From Lepidodermella squamata (taxonomy: Eukaryota > Gastrotricha): a stretch of 64,000 nucleotides of DNA. The translations under genes and the position numbers were made by a program. Shown piece by piece: positions 56,658-64,000 of the stretch. The stretch's first letter is position 1. Each line of letters starts with the position of its first letter. The notes below the pieces were generated by a model. It was not told where the DNA came from. It did no database searches and saw only the letters and a program-made list of their open reading frames with translations. The stretch is from the NCBI GenBank assembly GCA_047495785.1, contig JBLDXI010000032.1, positions 1,178,001-1,242,000 of the forward strand, read 5' to 3'.

Positions 56658-59168
56658 TCATTTGTGAACAAACGAGGAGCGATTAGACTCTCTTAGCATG
56701 GAAGGTCCTGGAACAAAACTGTTCCGCGGAGGTTCAGCTAAGAGCACAGATGGGCGGGCTCCAGTCGGAAAGAGCGTTGCGCCGACAACGCAAGCGCTGA
56801 TTATAGCGATAAGAAAACTTAGAGTGGTAATCAAGACAGTAATTGCTGGACTCGAGCCACCTAGCAAAAGTCCGATGAACGCCCCCGCAAAAATGAAGGT
56901 TAAAATGAAGTAGACAGCCATAGCAGTTAGTTTGAGATCTTTGGCGACCACCGGGTCGATTCTTTGCTTTTTGATTAACGCCAGAGTTTTGAACGCCGAG
57001 AATACGGCGATAAATAGCTGGATCCCTAATATTGCCCCGGCAAACGAAATCAGAGCTACAGAAGTAGACGAGCCGAAAAGAGCTGAGAACATCTGGCATT
57101 CGTATCTCTCGAAATGCAACTCCAAACTGGAGTCACTAGCCGAAAGTTGATTGTAAAGAGGAATCATTTCAGACGTGACCCGAGAATTCAAGAGTGTTGA
57201 CAGGACAAAAATCGGTGGTGAAATTGTGATGACGAAGACGCCTTTCGAACGAGAAAACAAACGAAAGCGGGGCTCAGAATTTTCCTGAAATTGTTGCAAG
57301 CTTTTCATTTGTTTTTCGACCAACGCTGATAGTAAGATGGACAGTCCGCAGGTAATCAGCACGGTCATGCCAGAGCAACTACTGCTAGGATCGTTACCAA
57401 CCCCGACTGGAATAAGGAATACGTGACAAATTATAGCTACATTTCCAGCAATAATTGCCATGTCTTCCAACCGTTTTGTTTTCTCTACTTTCCATTTTCT
57501 GATAAGAAAAATGAACAAAACAAATAATACTCCGATTAAGTAGCTGCCTATGCTGATGAGAGCAAAATTAGAGCTAAATAGTAGTAGCGGGACTTCGACT
57601 CTCATTGATCGGATCTCGTCTTTCGGAATATTTCCATCAGCTGTGTTCCAGACGATTTTCTCCCTATAGATCACTAGCTTCTCCGGCTTTCTGTTCGACT
57701 TATAGTAGCCAATAGTTGTTGGTATGGTCTGACCATGGACGACTTTCGTCTGCAAGAATATGATGGGCATACTACCAGTGGGTAAATCAGAATTCGTATC
57801 ATAAGCCCAATCCCCCTTAATTCCCACCAAGTTTATCTCCCCGGCGCTTTGCTTGAGCAAGTCGAGAATTTTTTGAGGGTTTCTCTTGTAATTGGGCGAA
57901 TCCATGGTCCAGTCTGATAGGGTTGAGTCCTCCCGTTGAAGAATAGCCTCTGTACTATTCAAAATGAAACCCGTGATTACAGCGCAATCGTAGTACACAG
58001 GGGTGAAGTACTCATAAGCTGGAGCCATAGTTATGTCATCAACGCTTGTTTTTATGTCATTCAAAAACGCATCTTTGGTGTAACCCATCGAGTCCTTCGC
58101 ATCAGGGCCGAGAACGTCTGCAAGTGGACCATCGGCGAAGAAAATCGACCCGTGCAGAACGTCTAGCACCATACGTCTCGTGCACCATGATGCAACAAAA
58201 TCAGGAATCGGACTGCTTTCATCGTATATAGCCCACGAGACTGTCAGAATTACGATTCCAGCACCGTACATGCCATACTTGTGTAGATAGCATGCGTTCG
58301 CTACAGCAGCCCTGGCAACATTCTGGTAGATTATACGCGGCTCTCTTCTTTTGAGCTCACTGTACAATGAATCCAGCTCATAAGCATCCTCAGTTCCTTC
58401 AAGGAATCTCCCCAGGTACACAATCTGCATTTGGTTCATATCAGCCTCCTTGAGGAAAACTGAGTCAAGCTGGAAATACATCGAAATATTCACCTTATGT
58501 TGGTATCAAAATTTCATGCTTACCATGACACTGTACGAATTTGAGTCTGAAACCACTGCTAGACGTCTCCAGCCCAGTTTTCGAGCGAATTCTAGTCCGG
58601 CCGGGACAAAGTAGTCTTGAGACTCGCCGAATGGCAGATAGTTAGGGTAGCGCTTCTTATCTGCAGCAATTTTAGGGTACAGATAAATATTCCTTCCCAT
58701 CATGTTGAAACCCTTCATGAGATTGACCAGCTTCATCTGGCTCTCAGCGGCAAACTCCATAATTCCAGCTAATGGTAGAACACCCTCGTTCTCGACTTCG
58801 GCGTAGTAACGCAACTTTCGAGCTGTCTCGATGATGGCAGCTGTGTCGTCACTCCGATCGTCGATCAGGTCGAACTGAATGTCATAGCCTGGTAGCCAGT
58901 TAGGCAGGCCTTTCAGCTTCTGGATCGCTGTTCTTAGCGCGATAACAGAGGTAGGTCCTAATGGAGTGTTACCCGTGTAGCTAATCGACATCAGCATTCG
59001 GAGAGTTTTCGCCCTATTTATTTCAGATGCATTGTTATCAAGCCCTTGCCACATATCGGAGCGAATATAACTTGGCATAGGGGTAATCATTGGTATTTGC
59101 TTCGAGTAATTTTGTTGGCCAGCAGAATGTAATGGGAAAATCATCAGCATGGCCGGGAAAAGAAACAT
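56658..59168 (-). CDS. Class C GPCR, GABA-B receptor-like (copy 2, inverted)
   Basis: A second copy of the receptor at 43994..46511, on the opposite strand: exons 59168..58524 and 58469..56658, 818 residues, with the same intron position. Nearly all differences are single substitutions, for example QQNYSKQIPMITPMP against [28 protein letters not shown] against [13 protein letters not shown], and [14 protein letters not shown] against QMKSLQQFQENSEP. The tail after TM7 is the most divergent part. It keeps a signal peptide (MFLFPAMLMIFPLHSAGQ), the flytrap domain and seven helices, so it looks functional. It lies outside any host intron seen here. Unit and copy are about 10 kb apart. Confidence 0.88.
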
Positions 59169-60911
59169 TGTAAATGAAATATTACAGCGATTTAGCAAGG
59201 TTTGTGAAGATTTGTCGGCAGGAGGAGTTGTACGTTGTACGGAAACCCAGCGATTTTAGTTCACCGTAGTGAGGTGCCGCTTGCGTGATGGCCCTAAAAT
59301 ATTTACCGCACGTGAGAACCATGACGAGGTGAAATTTTACCGCACGGTAGATAGGACGTCATAAATAGCTTTTGCTTCTTAGTACTCTCTGTGCTGAACG
59401 GTAAATAGGTTACCGTCCTTATGCCCCGATGGCTACGTTGTAACTCAGAGCTTTTACGCATGAAAATCGAGCCGAAAATTCAGGTGCACGTGCAAAGGAA
59501 ACACCGGTCGGAAATGAGGGATAAAATTAGGCATTATTTTGATACAGGAAGAAGACATATTAGATGTCTTTTGGCAGCAGTTTTGTCTGGTGGATATAGG
59601 CTTGAACGTGGATGATGGAAATAGCATCCCTGCTGCAGTGCAAAGACGCCTAACCTCTATTAAGACAAACATTAGCGATGCGTAAAACCGTCGATGGCTT
59701 CATTCATGTGTTGGTCGGCAAGGCTACATAGGCCAGCACTAAGATCGGGGAACAGAGGGATGATATCCTGTTCGTCACTGTCCACAAACATTCTTTGCGA
59801 ACAACGGTGGTCAATAACTTGTTTATCCTTTTTCAAAGCTGCTTCCAATCATTCACGCAACAGTTAGGAGTCGTCATTTAGGAAACCCTCAGTAAAACAT
59901 CGTAAATCGGGGTGACTTTGGCATATGTTTAAAGTGATATGATCATTCCCCAGGTGCAAACGGTACCTATTGACTTCCGGGGCCCTCGCCATGGGCACTT
60001 CTACACCCACGGTACGTCTAGGCATCGCAAACATACTGGGGCATCAGGCTCAGTTGGCCACGCCGGTAGGACGAATCATGCGGGCTTATGCAGCGTCGCA
60101 GATTGGAAAATCAGGCGACAGACTTCGCCATCCGCAACCCAGGTGGGACCCGCTTAATCAATCATCTGCCTCCACCCAGGTGACAACCCGACCCACCATG
60201 ACTATTATTTGTTATCTCGACTATCCGTTCCTTTAGAATCTTTCCCAATTTTTGAATGGTGGCAAACTCGACACTTGACCCGTCTTGAAAGCGATATTTC
60301 CTGAGGCCTATTTATGAGGCCTAACTTATAGCAGAAAGTAGGATGAGTAAGCAACAGCCTACAGAATTTCATTAATTGTTTACGCTGGCGAAGTTGGAGT
60401 ACAATCATTAAAAACAGCACAAAACTAAAACCCTATATGTACTTCGTTCCAGAGCGAATCCGTCGCTTATTTGTGCAGCGGATTTATAGACTGCAACGCG
60501 GCTAGAACTTTGGTAACAAACGCTACCAACGGCACAGCAGAATTTATGGACTACCTTGTTAACCCTCAAAGAATTTTTTGAAATTTGTCGCTCTTTAGAG
60601 AAATAAGGATTCACGATGTTTGTCACTGATAGCAAATGTAACACATCCCTTCGATGCGTCGGATTTTACATCAACCCGAATTTCACGAGTTATTCACGAG
60701 TTGGCGAGCCTCGGAAAAACAAACAGTCGTGAAGCGCAATGTTATAACGAGATTCAAATATGTTCATTATCGACGGACGAGCCCTTGCGAGCAATTAGTA
60801 GTGGTAAGGAAGTGAATCTATTGACAGCGCTTTTCAACTGCGTACAATTAAAAACCTATTTATAATTGCGCTTTGCATCTGGATAAAGCAGCCACACCTT
60901 CTGTTTTTTTC
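59169..60911. other. Intergenic between divergent receptor genes
   Basis: About 1.7 kb between the class C receptor (minus) and the Cys-loop subunit (plus). Frames near 59421, 59939 and 60620 have no recognisable domain. It should hold both promoters. Confidence 0.4.
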
Positions 60912-62093
60912 ATGCTAAAAAGAACTCCTCGCAGAATGTTCCGAGGGAATTTTTGTATTGCTGTTACCCCTCTCTTCGCTTTGATTTTCGTGTCTAGCGG
61001 GCTTGATCCGCCACAATTTGCTAATTTCGAAGCCAGCGCAGTCTTGCTACCACAATGCCACATTTCTCCAACCGCGAATTCGCCGCAAGAATTCGAGGGT
61101 GTTCCAACCCGCATAAATGTTACCATTTTCTTCGATCGATTCATCGAACTGGACGATGTAGCTGAAGTCTTAAGCCTGAACGCTGTTTTCGTTTTGACAT
61201 GGTTCGTGCCCTGTGTCTACAAAATCTACGCCGATCCTGCATCAGGTTGGCCTCCAAAATTAACTCAGGTGAACAATGAACGACCTGAAAATTACTGGTG
61301 GCCGGATGTCGCCCACAAAAATGCAATCAATAACTTGGCGATGAAGGGAGACAGTTTCACACGATTGCTGAGAATAAGCCCTCCTAAATATGGGCTATTT
61401 TTCGGAGCAATCTATGGAACTTTCAGCTCGTTCTGTTCCCTCAACCTGTACACATTTCCGTTCGACCAGCAACGCTGTGAGATAGAATTCATGTTCCAGC
61501 AAACGGCTGACTACCTAGAGATCAACACCATTACCGCGATTACCGTAGACAAATTCATGCCGGCAAATACAAACTGGAAATTTGTGTCCGTGGGTTATAC
61601 GAAAACTTGGTTCTACTCCCCGTTGAGTGGGAACAACTCGAAGGTCATTTTCGATCTTACTTTTCAACGTTACCCGGACTACGTAATCATGAATTTGTTC
61701 ACGCCAAGTTTTTGCCTGAACCTCTTAGAGCTGGCATCGTTCCTCGTGCCGGCAGATGAGCCTGACAGGCCGACCTTTGCCGTTACTGTAATGCTGTCTG
61801 TAATGGTGTTACAGGCGCAGATTCTTAGCAATTTGCCGAAAACACCGCAGCCAATCATTGCAGCGTATTACGTTCTGGCTCAGACGCTGTATGCAATGTG
61901 CTGTACCATTCATGCCGGGGCTATGCTTACGTACGTTCGAGTTTGGCCGAAACGCGCGCATCGAAGCTTTTGCGGGACGAAGCGGCAATTTTTTCGAGCC
62001 ATCGATTCTATTGCCTTCGTTGTATTCGCGGCTCTGCTGTGTGGCATCAACGGAGCTGCATTCTATTTGTTGAAAGCCAACACATCACAATGA
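60912..62093 (+). CDS. Cys-loop ligand-gated ion channel subunit, intronless
   Basis: A pentameric ligand-gated channel subunit, 393 residues in one exon. A signal-peptide-like segment (NFCIAVTPLFALIFVSSG) is followed by a ligand domain with INVTIFFDRFIELDD, AVFVLTWFVPCVY and the defining Cys-loop CSLNLYTFPFDQQRC with exactly 13 residues between cysteines (about 175 and 189). Four helices follow: MNLFTPSFCLNLLELASFLV (M1), TFAVTVMLSVMVLQAQIL (M2), YYVLAQTLYAMCCTIHAGAM (M3) and SIAFVVFAALLCGINGAAFY (M4). The M3-M4 loop is short. It lacks the PAR motif before M2 typical of anion channels, which points to a cation-type or divergent subunit. The start is the first ATG of the open frame; MFRGNFC eight codons on is an alternative. 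Confidence 0.9.
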   Translation: MLKRTPRRMFRGNFCIAVTPLFALIFVSSGLDPPQFANFEASAVLLPQCHISPTANSPQEFEGVPTRINVTIFFDRFIELDDVAEVLSLNAVFVLTWFVPCVYKIYADPASGWPPKLTQVNNERPENYWWPDVAHKNAINNLAMKGDSFTRLLRISPPKYGLFFGAIYGTFSSFCSLNLYTFPFDQQRCEIEFMFQQTADYLEINTITAITVDKFMPANTNWKFVSVGYTKTWFYSPLSGNNSKVIFDLTFQRYPDYVIMNLFTPSFCLNLLELASFLVPADEPDRPTFAVTVMLSVMVLQAQILSNLPKTPQPIIAAYYVLAQTLYAMCCTIHAGAMLTYVRVWPKRAHRSFCGTKRQFFRAIDSIAFVVFAALLCGINGAAFYLLKANTSQ

Positions 62094-62675
62094 ATAGCTT
62101 CTAGCTGAACCATGAGCTGAACAAGATGAACAAGATCTGATACCTAAAAAATCCTGTAATAATAGTTTGATCAGTAAAGGTATTTCCTATAATGTGGAGC
62201 ATGGAGTAATAGAATTGAGCCCGTTGTGTGATATCACGAACCTTTCAACTCTCGCCTTGCCGATGTCGAAAGTGGAGAATTCAAACATCTTAGACTGATT
62301 GGGGTGAATTACTCCACAGCTTTGCCCTTTCAAGATTCTAGTGTTTCAACGATTGGTAAAACGGTGAAACGAAATGAACCATCCAAGCCACGTGATTATC
62401 GCGGCTTTCCCACCAGCTAATTTTTCAAGGGTCAATAGTGTTGAATGTAGAATGCCGTTTTTGGCGACTTTACACATTTTCAGAAGGCATGGATAAATTT
62501 GTTGTAAGCAGCAACCTCTCACTATTATATAGTACGCGATCAGCAACCTCCGAAATATCTTCTCAGTCTCGCCGAGGGATTAATGCTTCATACTCATAAT
62601 CCACTTTGCATCAGCTGCATTCATCTCATTTCGCAACTAGTCATTGGACGCGGCAGAGGGCAGCTTATATATAAC
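62094..62675. other. Intergenic before the secreted peptide gene
   Basis: About 580 bases. A CTTATATATAACATG stretch puts a TATA-like sequence immediately before the peptide start codon. No exon recognised. Confidence 0.4.
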
Positions 62676-63090
62676 ATGAGGCATTTGATATTACTATTCG
62701 CTTTGGTTGCTTTGCTGGTGGATTCAGCTTTCAGTTGTTTTCGTCCTACAAAACCACCTAGCGACGATAACGGTTGGCCATCACGCAGGTATTGATCAGT
62801 TCTCTCGATGATCATGCACTAATCCTCGAATCGTTTTGCAATAGACCAGTTGATCGTGATAGGTTCAGTGAGCGTTGCGGCTTCCATGATTCTACGAGGT
62901 GCTTAAGAAGCGCATGCAGTAGCGGGCTGAGGCCTTCTACATGTCCTGTAAGAAAATTGGCCCCTAAAATTAGTAATTTTTACCTAGCAACCTCTATACG
63001 TTTCAGGAGCAGGCAGAATGCATTCCCATCTGCAACGGATGTCAAGCAGTTTTCGTTGACCGCGAAACTGGGGAGGAAATTTTTTGCTGA
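62676..63090 (+). CDS. Secreted cysteine-rich peptide, 99 residues (family unrecognised)
   Basis: Three short exons, 62676..62788, 62845..62947 and 63007..63090, with GT/AG borders and phases that agree; introns are 56 and 59 bases. The product starts with a clear signal peptide, MRHLILLFALVALLVDSAFS, then a Pro/Asp/Arg-rich stretch with a possible dibasic site (WPSRRPVDRDR), then a cysteine-rich core. Cysteines are at 21, 49, 57, 62, 71, 77, 81, 84 and 99, and the protein ends on Cys. Spacing from 49 is C-x7-C-x4-C-x8-C-x5-C-x3-C-x2-C-x14-C. Such proteins are usually extracellular inhibitors, signalling peptides or matrix proteins. I recognise no named family and assign no function. Confidence 0.72.
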
Positions 63091-63280
63091 ACAATAGAGT
63101 ATTGCGAGGCGATTTTTCGCCAAAATAACCTTCAAACATCTTGTTATGAAGATATCCATCAACTTTATTACAGCAGTGGTTTGACTAACAATATTTCTCG
63201 AATTAAATAACCGGGCGGACGATTATATATGTCCCAGAAATGGTTCCTGAATAGCAATTCACAATTAAGCGAAAATACGT
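63091..63280. other. Gap between convergent peptide and ZnT genes
   Basis: 190 AT-rich bases between two 3' ends. Nothing seen. Confidence 0.5.
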
Positions 63281-64000
63281 TTATTTAACGTCAGGCGGAG
63301 GTTGGCATTTGTTGCAGTCATCCATCGCCTGAGTATGCTGTTCGACTTGCAGCGTCAAATCCGCAATGCCGTACTTTGTTTGCAAAATCCTACGACAACG
63401 TTGCAAAACTTCATCGTAAGTGAGCTGTTCCTCAGGTCTATCTGGTGCAAAACCAATGTGAGCTGAAGCCGCAACTTTCGAAACAGTCAACGCCCAGATT
63501 CGAAGGTTATGCACCGATTTGACCCCACGAACTTGAAGCAAATCCTTGGTCATCTTTTCATAATCAACGCCTTTGGGAGCGCCTGAAAAATATAAATTTT
63601 AGGAACAGGATAGAAAATGACTCTATACCAGCTCACCTTCCATTAGAATGTGGAACACGTCTCGCATGATGGTAATTGTCGTGAATAGGACAACAATAGA
63701 GAAAATGAAAGTGCAAATCGGGTCGGCTATCTTGAAATCCGGTTCGAAGTAGATAATCAGAGCCGCAATCATAACACCAATTGATTGACCCAAATCGCCA
63801 AGAATGTGAATCACAGCAGCTCTGACGTTCATGTCCGCCTCGCCCAAACCGCCTTCTTCATGTTCCTCCTCTTCGTGATCGTCATGGTGGCCCTGTTCAA
63901 CGTCTCCGTTCGGCCGGGGAGTCACGCTAAGGGAGAAAGTCTTCAAATGGCCTACAGTCTCAGGTTCTGCTGGGATTATCAAGTTATCTCCCTCAGTAAC
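63281..64000 (-). CDS. ZnT/SLC30-type zinc transporter, 3' part (cut by window edge)
   Basis: A cation diffusion facilitator that exports zinc from the cytosol into vesicles or out of the cell, in exchange for protons. Two exons are visible: from the edge at 64000 to 63637, then 63582..63281. The first holds the His-rich loop ([14 protein letters not shown]), the helix with the metal-site motif [20 protein letters not shown], and [20 protein letters not shown] (TM6). The second is the cytosolic C-terminal domain: [38 protein letters not shown] and [13 protein letters not shown], ending in [10 protein letters not shown]. It resembles ZnT2/3/8. The N-terminal four helices are outside the window. 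Confidence 0.93.

Noticed and set aside
49132-60236. Short shared text (Q/R)IMRAY between frames at 49.3 and 60.1 kb
   Set aside because: Similarity is limited to a few codons and the flanks do not align. Could be chance.
1-64000. Search for CRISPR arrays, prokaryotic operons, riboswitches or rRNA
   Set aside because: None found. Spliced genes and metazoan families show a nuclear animal genome, and the only repeats are transposon-derived or short tandem.

Overview
This is a stretch of a compact animal nuclear genome, most probably a nematode or another small ecdysozoan. Coding exons are interrupted by introns of about 50-60 bases that start GTAAG and end TTTCAG or TTTTAG. A nuclear tRNA-Cys gene is present. 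The protein set is metazoan: synaptogyrin, Integrator subunit 7, GPR137, a HERC-type HECT ligase, GABA-B-like and Cys-loop receptors, a PKD2-like channel, CYP3-clan P450s, and ZIP and ZnT zinc transporters. Several start codons lie 18-35 bases after a T-rich AG, as expected if messages are trans-spliced. The species cannot be fixed from the sequence alone.

Layout, left to right. 1-3.2 kb: two tandem cytosolic sulfotransferases (the first cut by the window edge), a ProX/YbaK aminoacyl-tRNA deacylase and a tRNA-Cys, all on the minus strand. 3.6-7.3 kb: a 12-exon LIV-1-type ZIP zinc transporter with an apparent one-base frameshift in its last exon. 10.1-12.2 kb: protein disulfide isomerase in six exons. 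14.1-22.3 kb: a thimet oligopeptidase/neurolysin gene whose five exons are spread by two introns (2.7 and 3.4 kb) full of decayed transposons (MULE, hAT, LINE, LTR). 22.7-30.4 kb: two tandem CYP genes. They come from a duplication of about 3.7 kb that also copied the 5' end of the oligopeptidase, and each copy later received its own transposon insertions.

31.4-36.0 kb: synaptogyrin and an intronless INTS7, both minus strand and only 134 bases apart. 37.1-49.1 kb: GPR137, a HERC-family ligase and deoxyhypusine synthase (DHPS), all plus strand with about 300-base gaps. The 5.4-kb intron 1 of DHPS carries a complete GABA-B-like class C receptor gene on the same strand. 50.0-51.0 kb: a TA-flanked inverted-repeat element with a tRNA-derived SINE inside it. 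51.9-53.2 kb: a NEK-like kinase. 53.7-54.3 kb: the C-terminal pore part of a PKD2-like channel, starting exactly at a perfect 15-base hairpin. 55.4-56.1 kb: a short hAT element with a perfect 8-base target duplication. 56.7-59.2 kb: an inverted, near-identical second copy of the class C receptor. 60.9-62.1 kb: an intronless Cys-loop channel subunit. 62.7-63.1 kb: a three-exon gene for a 99-residue secreted cysteine-rich peptide, probably the least described gene here. 63.3-64 kb: the 3' end of a ZnT-type zinc transporter.

Most genes are unrelated housekeeping or neural genes. Two themes recur: recent segmental duplication (CYP tandem, receptor inverted, sulfotransferase tandem), and non-autonomous DNA transposons sitting in introns and at duplication sites.
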